This document shows, piece after piece, positions 31,746 to 40,820 of a stretch of 64,000 nt of DNA (its first letter is position 1; the number at the start of each line of letters is the position of its first letter). A model generated the notes under the pieces. That model worked only from the letters and a program-made list of their open reading frames with translations. It had not been told where the DNA came from and did not search any database. Source of the DNA: JAXGXJ01 sp963816155 (GTDB lineage Bacteria; Actinomycetota; Thermoleophilia; RBG-16-64-13); the NCBI GenBank assembly GCA_963816155.1, contig CAWFJE010000010.1, positions 434,001 to 498,000 of the forward strand. The letters are read 5' to 3'. Made by a program: the position numbers and the translations under genes.

Positions 31746-32012
31746 CTAGCCCCGTCTCGAGATATACAGTCGGCTCCCGCGCTGCTGCACGCGGAGGCTG
31801 TCACGGTACCTCTTCCCCACCACGTTCCGGAAACTGGCCGCGGCTGACTTGAGGCTCACATCACCAAGTTCGACTTCCAGCGACTGCACATCTTTGTGCT
31901 TCACAAGATACTCATATGCTTCGTCAACAGTGGCTACGTACTTGCTTCCCCTTGAGCCTTGCCTCGCCGCTGGTAGTTCGGCTGGTTTTAGATTGAACGT
32001 ATCGGCTGACAT
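31746..32012 (-). CDS. Hypothetical protein, 88 residues
   Basis: The product is small and basic, with no signal peptide or membrane span. The middle YVATVDEAYEYLVKHKDVQS followed by LEVELGDVSLKSAAASF looks like a compact alpha/beta fold, and the end RDSLRVQQRGSRLYISRR is strongly basic, which could suit nucleic-acid binding. GGGGA precedes the ATG. It sits between the SDR and the flavin oxidoreductase gene on the same strand. I do not recognise its family. Confidence 0.6.
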   Translation of the reverse strand: MSADTFNLKPAELPAARQGSRGSKYVATVDEAYEYLVKHKDVQSLEVELGDVSLKSAAASFRNVVGKRYRDSLRVQQRGSRLYISRRG

Positions 32013-32132
32013 CTTCTCGTCCCCTTCGGTCGCTCATGTTGAATGCCACTGCCCAGAGATAGTCTAGTGACATACTATGTAGCACGCAACTCTGGGGACA
32101 AGAAGATGAGGGATGTAGCCGAGGCTCCTCTG

Positions 32133-34265
32133 TCAGACCGCGTAGCCGGCAAGGGCTCCTTCGCGCACGGCATCCACGATCCAGCCCGGGTCCTTGGCGC
32201 TACCTATCACGTGCACTTCGACACCCAGGGTCGACAGCTCCTCCACCAGTTCGGTGTTGGGGCCCCAGTCCTGGGTGGTCATGACGTTCTTGCCCCTCAC
32301 TGTGAAGATGCGCTTGTCGGGAACCTGGATCTTGAGCCCCTCCTTCACGACCGCAAGATAGGTGGCGTCGGTCCAGATGGGCACACCCTTGAGTTTGAAC
32401 CACGGCCAGAGGTTCTCCAGATCGTCCCGGTAGATCCCTTCCCCCAGTTCCGATTCGGGGCCGTCGTGCACGATGGACACCCGGCGGCCGCGCTTGACCA
32501 GGAACTCGGCCAGCTCGCAGCCGTGGAGCTTGCCTCCCATGATGACCACGCTGTCGGCCACAGGCATGTACCTCTTGGTGAGCTTCTCGATGCGCTCGGG
32601 CGAGAAAAAGCGCAGGGCCGTCTTGAGCTGGGCATGAAGTTTGGCGGTGGGGATGAAGCTATCGCCGTCGGCTCCAGGGAGATCGAACGTGATGTGAGCT
32701 GCTCCCGCGGCCAGTATGAGTACGTCCGGCTTCTCGGCCCGCACGACCTCAGGCGTCACCGCCTGGTTCATGCGTACGGTGACATTCTCCTTCTTCAGCT
32801 GAGTCTCCAGGTACGTGACGTGGCCCATCATGTCTTCAGTCTCGAGGTCCTTTATCATGGCCGCCAATGGCTCGAGGCCGCCCAGGTAGCGGCCCTTCTC
32901 ATATAGGACCACTTGGTGACCTCGCCGCGCGGCTACGCGCGCGGCCTCCATGCCGGCCGGGCCGCCCCCCACGACGAGCACCTTCTTCTTGCGCTGGGCG
33001 GGGCGGGCCTGATACTCGGGGATGATCTCGCGCCCCAGGGTGGCGTTCACCCGGCACTCGAGCTTCTTGTTCTTGTTGCGGCAGTCGAAGCAGTAGAGGC
33101 AGCCGTGGCACACGCGGATGTCCTCGGTGCGCCCTTCCTTGACCTTGTTGGGCAGTTCGGGATCGGCCAGCAGACGGCGGGTCATGCCCACAAAGTCGAG
33201 GCTACCCTTCTGTAGATACTCCTCGCCCAAGTCGGCATCGAGACGGCAGGCGGTCCACAGCGGGATCGTCACGCCCTTGGCCTTGACCGCTTCCACCAGA
33301 GGGACGGTGGCGCCGCGCCCGTTGCGGCTCCAGTCGAGGCCTTCGGGCAGATCCTGTAGATCGGGGGACGGGTAGAGGATACGGTCGGGCTGCAGCAGGC
33401 CGCCCCGATGACCATAGCGTTCCGCGCGGCAGTTGATGCCGTCGGCCACCTCGGCGATGACCTTGGCCATCTCCGCGCCCTCGTCCATGGTGGTCGCCAG
33501 CGGGTGGTTGTACTCCACGATGTTGAAGAGGGTATGGACGGCGAATCCTGACCCGCAACGCCGCTTGGCCTCGATGATGATGTTGCGCAGGAAGCGGGTA
33601 CGGTTCTCGAAGCTCTGGGGACCATACTCGTCCTCGCGCCTGTTCCAGACCCGCGACAGGAAGGTGTTGCCCTGATGGAAGGTGCCGTGGTTGATCTCGC
33701 AGGCGTCGAAGCCGGCCTTCCAGGCGCGTTCCGCGGCCGACGCCCAGAGGTCTATCTGATCTTCGACCTCCGCTCTGTTCATGGCCCGGCAGGGCAGGAA
33801 GTCGGGCCCGGGCAGCTCCTCCTGGGTGAGGGCGGAGGCGCACTTGATGTCGCGGATGTTGGGATCGCGAGGTAGTAGGCCGGTGGGATTCCACGGCCCG
33901 GCGTGCTGGAACTGGATGGAGATGGGACACCCGTACTTGTGCGCCGCTTCGGCCAGACGGGAGTAGCTGGGGATGAAGCGGTCGTCATCGAAGTGGAGCT
34001 GGACGCCCTCGTAGCTCCCGTCCTCGAAGTAGTGCACATGCTGTATGGCCAGCGGATACTCCACCCCGCAGGACTCCACCACCAAGAAGCCCACGCCGCC
34101 CTTGGCCAGGCGCTCGTAGTAGGCGACCATGCGATCGCCGACCGTCTGGTCGGGCTCCATATACGACGTGCCGTTGGCCGTCTTGATGATGCGGTTACGG
34201 GTGGTGACCGGACCTATCTTGCCCGGCTGCATCAACCTCTCGTAACGCTGCGTGCTATCGCTCAT
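32133..34265 (-). CDS. Old-Yellow-Enzyme/FAD iron-sulfur oxidoreductase (trimethylamine dehydrogenase/2,4-dienoyl-CoA reductase family)
   Basis: A 710-residue protein with an FMN barrel (residues about 1-370: RIIKTANGTSYM, VESCGVEYP, FDACEINHGTFHQGNTFLS), a [4Fe-4S] motif CHGCLYCFDC with the last ligand in LECRVN (C-x2-C-x2-C-x11-C with one extra Cys inside) and a C-terminal FAD/NAD domain (VLVVGGGPAGMEAARVAARRG). Family members reduce enoates or dehydrogenate amines. No electron-transfer flavoprotein genes are adjacent, so an NADH-dependent reductase or ether/alkene-acting enzyme is more likely than a TMA dehydrogenase. AAGGAG precedes the ATG. Confidence 0.9.
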   Translation of the reverse strand: MSDSTQRYERLMQPGKIGPVTTRNRIIKTANGTSYMEPDQTVGDRMVAYYERLAKGGVGFLVVESCGVEYPLAIQHVHYFEDGSYEGVQLHFDDDRFIPSYSRLAEAAHKYGCPISIQFQHAGPWNPTGLLPRDPNIRDIKCASALTQEELPGPDFLPCRAMNRAEVEDQIDLWASAAERAWKAGFDACEINHGTFHQGNTFLSRVWNRREDEYGPQSFENRTRFLRNIIIEAKRRCGSGFAVHTLFNIVEYNHPLATTMDEGAEMAKVIAEVADGINCRAERYGHRGGLLQPDRILYPSPDLQDLPEGLDWSRNGRGATVPLVEAVKAKGVTIPLWTACRLDADLGEEYLQKGSLDFVGMTRRLLADPELPNKVKEGRTEDIRVCHGCLYCFDCRNKNKKLECRVNATLGREIIPEYQARPAQRKKKVLVVGGGPAGMEAARVAARRGHQVVLYEKGRYLGGLEPLAAMIKDLETEDMMGHVTYLETQLKKENVTVRMNQAVTPEVVRAEKPDVLILAAGAAHITFDLPGADGDSFIPTAKLHAQLKTALRFFSPERIEKLTKRYMPVADSVVIMGGKLHGCELAEFLVKRGRRVSIVHDGPESELGEGIYRDDLENLWPWFKLKGVPIWTDATYLAVVKEGLKIQVPDKRIFTVRGKNVMTTQDWGPNTELVEELSTLGVEVHVIGSAKDPGWIVDAVREGALAGYAV

Positions 34266-34322
34266 GTCTCTCCTTCGCGAGGCGGTCGAGCCCCGCCGCG
34301 CATCCGCCGATCCGTATCGCTC

Positions 34323-35243
34323 TCAGCCGGCCAGGAACTCGTCGACGATCTGGGCGGAGGCTTTGAGGACCGTGGCCGTCCGCTCCAAGCCTTCAATCTC
34401 GTCCGGCGCCAGCTCCCACTGCTTGATCTCGCGCACCCCATCCCTGCCCAACGAAACCGGGACCGACATGCTCAGACCCGTGAGTCCGTACTCGCCCTCA
34501 AGGACGCAGGAGCAAGGATAGATGCCCCCCGTGTCCTTGAGGATCGCGCGCATCATGGCGGCGAGGCCCACTGCGCACGTCCAGCCCGCCGTCCGTCCGG
34601 CCTGCAACTCCTCGTAGCGGCGCAGGATGTTGGGAACCTCCGCACGGATGTCGGCCTTCTCCTGCTCGGAGAACGACACGGGATGGCCGTCGATACGGAC
34701 CGAACTGAAGAGCGGCACCTGCGAACTGCCGTGCTCACCCAGCACGGTGGCCTCTACCTGGCTCACCTTGACACCCTTGGCCCGGGCCACCATCTCCCTG
34801 AAGCGGAAGGAATCGTTGAACGAATACCCCACGATCTTGCGGCGATCGAAGTCCCCGGCCCGACAGAGGGCGTAGTTCAAAGGATCCACGGGGTTGGTGG
34901 CCGTTATGACTATGGCGTCCGGACAATAGGTCTTGATCTTGAGAGCCGTCTCCTTGATCAAGGGCAGGTTCTTGGGAAGCATCTCCATGCGGTCGGTGAT
35001 CAAACCCTGATGAACGCCTGCAGCGTTTATGACCACGTCCGACCCGGCCAAATCTTCGTCGCCGCCGGCCTTGACGATGATGTCCAGCGCGGACACCGCG
35101 GTGCTCATGTCCAGGGCGTGCTGCTGCACCACGTTCGGACGCATGTCGATGAGGACCAACTCGTCGACCAGGCCCGAGGCGGCCATGTAGAACGCCGAGG
35201 GCGCACCCACCGAACCAGCGGCCCCGATCACAGTCACTTTCAT
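34323..35243 (-). CDS. Malate/lactate dehydrogenase family enzyme
   Basis: A 306-residue 2-hydroxyacid dehydrogenase of the LDH/MDH superfamily. VIGAAGSVGAPSAFYMA is the NAD site, INAAGVHQG and TATNPVDPLNY the middle, and VLGEHGSSQVPLFS carries the catalytic His. The substrate-loop region reads AAGVHQGLITDRMEML, without the usual double Arg of malate dehydrogenases, so a different 2-hydroxy acid is possible. It lies between two oxidoreductase genes on the same strand with 57-63 base gaps. Confidence 0.85.
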   Translation of the reverse strand: MKVTVIGAAGSVGAPSAFYMAASGLVDELVLIDMRPNVVQQHALDMSTAVSALDIIVKAGGDEDLAGSDVVINAAGVHQGLITDRMEMLPKNLPLIKETALKIKTYCPDAIVITATNPVDPLNYALCRAGDFDRRKIVGYSFNDSFRFREMVARAKGVKVSQVEATVLGEHGSSQVPLFSSVRIDGHPVSFSEQEKADIRAEVPNILRRYEELQAGRTAGWTCAVGLAAMMRAILKDTGGIYPCSCVLEGEYGLTGLSMSVPVSLGRDGVREIKQWELAPDEIEGLERTATVLKASAQIVDEFLAG

Positions 35244-35306
35244 CTCGACCCCCTTGTCGTCAGGCCAGCGGTCACGGGTAAGAGCGCGCGGCTCGAGGCG
35301 CGGAAG

Positions 35307-36071
35307 CTAGATATGCATGCCCCCATCGACCATGAACACGCCGCCGGTGGAGAAGGTGCTCTGCTCGGAAGCCAGGAAGAGGACCATCCGCGCCACTTCC
35401 TCCGCCCGCCCGTGTCGCCCCAAGGGAATGGCACGATTGAGAACGTCGGTTCCGTTCTCCCCCAGGATGTCGGTCAGGCGCTCCTCGATGAGCGATTGGA
35501 ACTCGTTCTCGATAGGCCCCGGGGCAAGGACGTTCACGCGGATGCCTCGGGCGGCGACCTCTTTGGCCACCACCCGAGCGAGGCCTATGAGGGCGTGCTT
35601 GGAGGTTGCGTAGGCGGACACGCCGGGATCGGCGGTGACTCCCATGATGCTCGAGGTGATGATGATGCTGCCACCGTCGTTCATGCGGGGCAGGGCGTAC
35701 TTGCAGGCGAGAAACGAGCCGCGCACGTTGGCGGCCATGACCGCGTCGAAGACCTCCTCCGGGTACTCCGTCACTGGGCTGATGACCCCGGAGAGGCCGG
35801 CGTGGCTGAACAACACGTCGATGCAGCCCCAGCGCTCCACCGCGAACTCCACGTAGGCGCGAGTGTCGGCGGCCGAAGCCACGTCGGCTGCAAACGTCGC
35901 CAGCCGGTCAGGAGCCGCGCCGAGGGTCTCAGCCGCCCACGACAGCTTCTCCGCCGTCCGCCCCACCAAGAGCACGCGGGCCCCCTCACTCAGGAGGAGG
36001 GAGGCGCTGGCCAGCCCGATGCTGCCCGCCCCGCCTGTCAGCACACATACCTTGCCGTCCATGATGCCCAT
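35307..36071 (-). CDS. Short-chain dehydrogenase/reductase
   Basis: A 254-residue classical SDR: VCVLTGGAGSIGLASASLLL, FSHAGLSG (in place of the usual NNAG), IIITSSIMGV and the catalytic AYATSKHALIG, ending FSTGGVFMVDGGMHI. It shares its general layout with the SDR at 30933-31724. A run of G residues precedes the ATG. It follows the molybdopterin oxidoreductase operon by about 120 bp and probably acts on a hydroxy acid or polyol with the neighbouring dehydrogenase; the substrate is unknown. Confidence 0.87.
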   Translation of the reverse strand: MGIMDGKVCVLTGGAGSIGLASASLLLSEGARVLLVGRTAEKLSWAAETLGAAPDRLATFAADVASAADTRAYVEFAVERWGCIDVLFSHAGLSGVISPVTEYPEEVFDAVMAANVRGSFLACKYALPRMNDGGSIIITSSIMGVTADPGVSAYATSKHALIGLARVVAKEVAARGIRVNVLAPGPIENEFQSLIEERLTDILGENGTDVLNRAIPLGRHGRAEEVARMVLFLASEQSTFSTGGVFMVDGGMHI

Positions 36072-36192
36072 GTGCCCCCCGTCGTTCGGCCGCGGTCCCT
36101 TCGAGACCGCGCGAAAGCTCCCGAAAGGATAGTACGAGGAGACAGTGTGGCACAGCGACCCGCGCAGCGGAAGTCTCCGGACGGCTCGATCC

Positions 36193-36705
36193 TCAGGCGC
36201 CTCCCACCAGCCGCGCGGCCGCTTTCTTCTCCCGCTCCAAGGTCATCTCGTTGGGATCGCCCTGCTTCAATGCCTGATTGGGGCACACGCGCACGCAGGC
36301 AGGCTCGAGCCCGTTCTCAAGGCGCACCGTGCACAGGTCGCACTTCTGCATGATGCCGTCCTGGCCGAACCGGGGCACTCCGAAGGGGCAGGCCATGGAG
36401 CAACTGTGGCAGCCGATGCACAGGTCGCCGTCGACCCTCACTGCGCGGGTGCTGGACTCGCGGGCGATGGCCCCTGTGGGACAGGCCATGACACAGGGCG
36501 CGTCCTCACAGTGCATGCAGGCCAGAGAGACGTAGCGCAGCCTCGCGTCGGGATACTGCCCATCCTCCACTGTGAAGACCTGGCGCCAGGCGGTGGACCC
36601 GCCCGCCACGGTGCTCACCTCCAGATCGTTCTGGTCCATGCAGGCGACGGCGCAGGCCATACAACCGGTGCAGCGGTCGATGTCGAGATAGAAGGCGTGG
36701 CTCAT
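36193..36705 (-). CDS. Four-cluster ferredoxin subunit (DmsB/FdhB type)
   Basis: A 170-residue iron-sulfur protein with four Cys groups: CTGCMACAVACMDQND, CMHCEDAPCVMACP, CIGCHSCSMACP and CDLCTVRLENGLEPACVRVCP. This is the electron-transfer subunit that accompanies DMSO-reductase-family catalytic subunits. The ATG at 36705 overlaps the upstream stop (ATGA). No NrfD/DmsC membrane anchor gene follows and no signal peptide is visible, so a cytosolic complex is inferred. Confidence 0.93.
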   Translation of the reverse strand: MSHAFYLDIDRCTGCMACAVACMDQNDLEVSTVAGGSTAWRQVFTVEDGQYPDARLRYVSLACMHCEDAPCVMACPTGAIARESSTRAVRVDGDLCIGCHSCSMACPFGVPRFGQDGIMQKCDLCTVRLENGLEPACVRVCPNQALKQGDPNEMTLEREKKAAARLVGGA

Positions 36706-38987
36706 TTCGTCACCTCCGTGTTCTTCCCGTCGCCGGGCCCGGCCGATGGAGCCGGTCGCGCCGCTCCGCCGGTCGCAGGTGCGGCTGCCGGCGTGACTTT
36801 CCTGACGGAACACAGCAACGCCTTGAAACCTGGGAAGCCGGAGACGGGATCGAGGTAGTCACCCTCGATGAGCGTGTTCACATCGGCCTCCGGGTAAGCG
36901 TGGAGCATGTGCACCACACCCGGCTGCACCATGTTGGTGAGGTTGGCGCGCACCTGGATGGAGCCGCTGGGAGTAGCCAGCTCGATGCGGTCGCCCTGGG
37001 CGATGCCCAGTGTCTTCGCGTCAGCGGGATTAAGGTCGGCGGCGGCGTCGGGCCTCAGGCTCCGGGTCCAAGGCAGACGGAAAGTCCGAGAGTGGATGAA
37101 CATGGGAAGTCGACTCCCTGTGTTCAGCACGAAGGGATACTCGGCCGCTCTCTCTGCGTCCGACACGGGACTGTACTTGGGCTCGGTGTAGAGGGGCAGT
37201 CCGTCGATGCCCGGATAGTCACTGTGCTTTTCGAGCAGCACGGATGAGAACTCCATCTTGCCGCTGGGGGTCCGGAAGCCGCCCTTCTCGTACTTCTTGT
37301 AGGTCCTGGGGATGGCGTTCGGCACGGGCATCCCGGCTGGATGCTTCTTGAGTTCCTCGATCTTCATGCCGCTCGGTTCCAGGATCCAGTCCAGAGAAGC
37401 CTCGAAGCCCGGACGAAAGTCGGGCAGGCCCTCATCCAGATACGCGCCCGCCGGTCCCGCCACCCCTTGGGGCAGGTAGTCCAGCCCCAGCTTGTCGGCC
37501 AAGGCGTAGATGATGTCCATGTCGGAACGCGACTCGCCCAGCGGCTCGATGGCCGGCGTGGTGTAGACGATGTACTTCTGGGGGTAGCAGCGCAGCTCGC
37601 TGCGCTCCAGGGAGGAGCAGGTGGGCAGGACTATGTCGGCGAGTTTGGCGGTGTCGGTGAGGAAGAGATCCACATCGACGATGAAGTCGAGTTTCTCCAT
37701 GGCCTCGCGCAGCTTGTCCGACCCCGGCCACAGACGGTAGTTCATGCCGAAGCCCACCAAGCCCCGCAGTGGATAGGGGTCCTCGGTGGTGATCTGCCGG
37801 GTCAGGTCCATCATCTGCCCTTCGTCGACCATCTCCGTCCACACGGGGAAGCGGCTCTGCCCGAGGCGTGGGGGTAACTCGGTCCAGGGACGCGGAAGCT
37901 CGAACTCATGCTCCCGGCTCACGAAACCCGCACCACTCACGTGCAGCCAACTGGCCCCCTCGGCAACGTTCCCCCCGGGGACATCGTAGTTACCGGTCAG
38001 CCCCACCAGCGAGATGAGGGCGCGTTCGTTCTGTACGCCGTTGGTCTGATGGACGAGAGGCATGGTGCTGAAGAGCATGGAGGCCGGCTTGCTGGTCGCA
38101 TAGAGCCGGGCCGCCTCACGGATCTTGTCGGCCGGCACGCCGGTGATCTCCTCCGCCCGAGCGAGCGGGAACTGCGCCGCCAGGGCGCGGTACTCTCCGA
38201 AGCCGCGGGTCCACTCGGAGACGAACTCGCGATCGTGGAGCCCCTCGGAGATGATCACGTCGGCCATGGCCAGGGCGAGAGCCCCGTCGGTGCCCGGGCG
38301 GAGAGCGAGATGGATGTCGGCGATGCTGTTGAGACCGGTGACCCGAGGATCGACCACGATGAACTTCACGCCCCGCTCGCGGGCGTTCAGCAGGTGGCGC
38401 GAGCCTGTCGTGCCGGCGTGAAAGAGGTTCTTGCCCCAGATCAGGGCACACTTGGTGCCCCCGAGTTCGGGACCGGCCATGCCCCCGTAGTTCAGGCGCC
38501 AAGCCATGGCGGCCGCTGTGAAGCACGTACTCGATTCCGTCCCGTAGTTGGGGGAGCCGTAGAGCATCGCCAGGCGTTGCAGGAAGGGGCGCGGCTGCTT
38601 GGGGTAGCCGCAGTAGAAGACCACGGACTCGGGGCCGCTTGCGGCCTTGATCTCTTGGAGCTTTTCGGCGACCGTGTCCAAGGCCTCTTCCCAGCTGATG
38701 GGCACCATCTGCCCGCTGCCTCGCGGTCCCACTCGCTTGAGAGGAGTGCGCACGCGCTCCTCGTGGTAGACCCACTGCCGCTGAGCGGCCCCCTTCGCGC
38801 ACAGGGTGCCCGCGTTCTGAGGATTCTCCAGCGTCCCCTCCACCTTGACCACGCGGCCGTCCTTCACGTAGCAGTCCAGACCGCACTGCGTGGTCGGGTC
38901 GCATATGGCGCAGATGGACTTCTTCACTTCGATGCCGGTCGCATCGCCCGGGATCTTCGCCTTCAGCAGGCGTTCAGACTTGTCCAC
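36702..38987 (-). CDS. Molybdopterin (DMSO reductase family) oxidoreductase catalytic subunit
   Basis: A 761-residue enzyme with an N-terminal [4Fe-4S] site (CAICDPTTQCGLDC, then TLCAKG at about 63) and bis-pterin domains; the likely metal ligand is Cys155 in GTESSTCF. IVVDPRVTG, PGTDGALALAMADVI and the C-terminal VLNTGSRLPMFIHSRT and AYPEADVNTLIEGDY are family features. There is no twin-arginine signal. The substrate could be formate, an aldehyde-type compound or a hydroxylated substrate; class assignment needs a tree. The last 30 residues are Ala/Pro/Gly-rich. GTG start with GGGAGGG, under the promoter at 39040-39068. Confidence 0.92.
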   Translation of the reverse strand: MDKSERLLKAKIPGDATGIEVKKSICAICDPTTQCGLDCYVKDGRVVKVEGTLENPQNAGTLCAKGAAQRQWVYHEERVRTPLKRVGPRGSGQMVPISWEEALDTVAEKLQEIKAASGPESVVFYCGYPKQPRPFLQRLAMLYGSPNYGTESSTCFTAAAMAWRLNYGGMAGPELGGTKCALIWGKNLFHAGTTGSRHLLNARERGVKFIVVDPRVTGLNSIADIHLALRPGTDGALALAMADVIISEGLHDREFVSEWTRGFGEYRALAAQFPLARAEEITGVPADKIREAARLYATSKPASMLFSTMPLVHQTNGVQNERALISLVGLTGNYDVPGGNVAEGASWLHVSGAGFVSREHEFELPRPWTELPPRLGQSRFPVWTEMVDEGQMMDLTRQITTEDPYPLRGLVGFGMNYRLWPGSDKLREAMEKLDFIVDVDLFLTDTAKLADIVLPTCSSLERSELRCYPQKYIVYTTPAIEPLGESRSDMDIIYALADKLGLDYLPQGVAGPAGAYLDEGLPDFRPGFEASLDWILEPSGMKIEELKKHPAGMPVPNAIPRTYKKYEKGGFRTPSGKMEFSSVLLEKHSDYPGIDGLPLYTEPKYSPVSDAERAAEYPFVLNTGSRLPMFIHSRTFRLPWTRSLRPDAAADLNPADAKTLGIAQGDRIELATPSGSIQVRANLTNMVQPGVVHMLHAYPEADVNTLIEGDYLDPVSGFPGFKALLCSVRKVTPAAAPATGGAARPAPSAGPGDGKNTEVTK

Positions 38988-39039
38988 GTGCCCTCCCTAT
39001 CCGCCGTCCCGGCACCGACCTGGCAAACACACACACAGG

Positions 39040-39068
39040 TTTGTAGCACCCGGTGCAGTATATGTCAA
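39040..39068 (-). promoter_or_regulatory. Sigma-70-type promoter of the molybdopterin oxidoreductase operon
   Basis: On the minus strand TTGACA (39068-39063) is followed by a 17-base spacer and TACAAA (39045-39040), about 45 bases before the GTG start at 38987. The -35 is a perfect consensus in an otherwise GC-rich region. Confidence 0.65.
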
Positions 39069-39203
39069 ACACACCTAGAGTGAGGAGCGCGCGCATTCGC
39101 CCTCGCTCCACGCCTTCACAGCGTCCGGTTTCCGCGGCGTACGGCCCTGCCCCAGCGTGCCGGTGCTCAATGAGGGCCGTGCTCTTCCGGTAAGATTGTG
39201 CTC

Positions 39204-40004
39204 ATGGCCCTCATCCGCAGACCCACCGAGGCCGAGTACCTGCGCGACCTGTTCAGCGCCAGTGCCCGCTACTACGAGTGGGTCAACCGCGTCACCAGTC
39301 TGGGCCAGGTGGACCTCTGGCGACATGAGGTGGTCCGTTCCGCCTGTCTCGATCCCGACGATCGCGTGCTGGATTGTTTCTCGGGACCAGGAGGGCTGGC
39401 CGAGCGGGCGCTGCGCCACTTGGGACCGCGGGCGGAGTTGGTGCTTCTGGACCTGAGCCCCGCTATGTTGCAGCAGGCCCGCACGCGGCTCGAGCGCCGC
39501 CTCGCGGCGCGCCGAGAGCCGGGGCCCTGTGTGCGTTATGTGGCCTGCGACCTGCTCCGTGACGGGCTCGACTTGGGCCAGTTCGACGTGGTCTTCGTGG
39601 GTTGGGGTCTGCGCTACGTGGAAGATGTCCGAGGTGCCCTGGCGCGGGTGGCATCGTTCCTCAGACCGGGAGGCCGGATCGTAATTCTCGAGTTCACCCG
39701 GCCGCCGGCCGTCAGTTGGGCCGCTCCGGCCCACTTCTACTTCAAGGAGATCCTGCCCAAGATCGGCTCCTGGCTGGCCGGCGACTCCGAACTGCATGAC
39801 TACCTGCGCGTCTCGTCCGCCGGCTTCTTCGACGCAGCCGGACTCGAGCGCACCGTCCGTGAAGTGGGGCTGCGTCCGCTGAACTGTCGGTCCCGTCTGG
39901 GCGGCCTGGTGACTATGCTCACCGCGTCGGTGCCCCGATCGCCGTGCGGGGAGGCGAGAACGAAGCGACGGCGGCGAGCACCGAGCGACGGAGCGAGAAC
40001 GTGA
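39204..40004 (+). CDS. Class I SAM-dependent methyltransferase (UbiE/MenG-like)
   Basis: A 266-residue methyltransferase: YLRDLFSASARYYEWVNRVTSLGQVDLWR is a UbiE-like N-terminus, VLDCFSGPGGLAERAL is a modified SAM motif I, ELVLLDLSPAMLQQAR motif post-I, and VFVGWGLRYVEDVRGAL and LRPGGRIVILEFTRP are motifs II and III. FYFKEILPKIGSWLAG also fits quinone methyltransferases such as MenG. Its stop overlaps the lgt start (GTGA). The start could be GTG at 39198 or ATG at 39204; neither has an obvious ribosome site. A quinone or lipid substrate is inferred. Confidence 0.82.
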   Translation: MALIRRPTEAEYLRDLFSASARYYEWVNRVTSLGQVDLWRHEVVRSACLDPDDRVLDCFSGPGGLAERALRHLGPRAELVLLDLSPAMLQQARTRLERRLAARREPGPCVRYVACDLLRDGLDLGQFDVVFVGWGLRYVEDVRGALARVASFLRPGGRIVILEFTRPPAVSWAAPAHFYFKEILPKIGSWLAGDSELHDYLRVSSAGFFDAAGLERTVREVGLRPLNCRSRLGGLVTMLTASVPRSPCGEARTKRRRRAPSDGART

Positions 40005-40798
40005 CCATAGATATCGACCCCGTGATCGGCAGCATCGGGCCTTTCACGTTCCGCTGGTACGGATTGATAATGGCCGTCGCGATCGCTGTGGGGGTGGTGA
40101 TCTTCTCCAGGGGACTCGATCGGCGAGGCATCTCCAGCCACCATGCCTGGGGTATCGCCCTCATCGCCGTGCCGTGTGGAGTGATCGGGGCCAGACTCGT
40201 GCACGTCTTCGAGAACCTGGGCTACTTCTGGGAGAACCCCGGGAAGATCTTCGGTCCGGAGCTGGTGGGACTGGCGATCTACGGCGTTGTCGGGGGTGGA
40301 GTAGTCGGGCTCATCATCTACTGCCTGTGGAAGAAGCTTCCCTTGCTGAGGGTGCTCGACAGCGCCGCGCTGGCCTTTCCCGTGGCCCAGATCATCGGTA
40401 AGACGGCCAATATCATCAACGGCGATACCTGGGGCGAGCCCACCACCCTCCCCTGGGGCATCACCTACATCAACCCGGCTTCGTTCATACCCGACCGTCT
40501 ATTGGGCGTGGCCACCCACCCCAACCCTATCTACGAGCAGATCTGGTTGGCCTGTATCGTGGGGATCCTGCTCCTGGCAATACCGAGGATCAAGATCGAC
40601 GGGCTGGCCTTCCTGCTCTACATCGGCCTCTACTCGCTGGGCAGGTTCTTCCTCTCGTTCCTGCGCGTGAACAAGGTGGTCGTACTGGGACTGGTGGAGG
40701 CGCAGGTCATCGCCTTGGTGACCTTCGCGGTCGTCATCTCCTTGGCCTACTACCTATGGTGGCGCGACAGAAGGCTGCGCGCAGCCTCGTCGGCCTGA
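40001..40798 (+). CDS. lgt: Prolipoprotein diacylglyceryl transferase
   Basis: A 265-residue multi-span membrane protein. PVIGSIGPFTFRWYGLIMAVAI is the characteristic Lgt N-terminus, GVIGARLVHVFENLGYFWENP the periplasmic arm, and IGKTANIINGDTWGEPTTLPWGI the Lgt signature region (with Lys in place of the usual first Arg-Gly). THPNPIYEQIWL and GLYSLGRFFLSFLR complete the family pattern. It attaches diacylglycerol to lipobox Cys of prolipoproteins. Intriguingly the convergent neighbour encodes a selenocysteine MsrA with a lipobox. GTG start overlaps the preceding stop. Confidence 0.9.
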   Translation: MTIDIDPVIGSIGPFTFRWYGLIMAVAIAVGVVIFSRGLDRRGISSHHAWGIALIAVPCGVIGARLVHVFENLGYFWENPGKIFGPELVGLAIYGVVGGGVVGLIIYCLWKKLPLLRVLDSAALAFPVAQIIGKTANIINGDTWGEPTTLPWGITYINPASFIPDRLLGVATHPNPIYEQIWLACIVGILLLAIPRIKIDGLAFLLYIGLYSLGRFFLSFLRVNKVVVLGLVEAQVIALVTFAVVISLAYYLWWRDRRLRAASSA

Positions 40799-40820
40799 AG
40801 CATCCCGCCGGAAAGGCGAC

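Noticed and set aside
33903..36353. 816-codon plus-strand open frame
   Set aside because: It lies antisense to three clear genes (OYE, MDH, SDR), is His/Arg/Gly rich and matches nothing.
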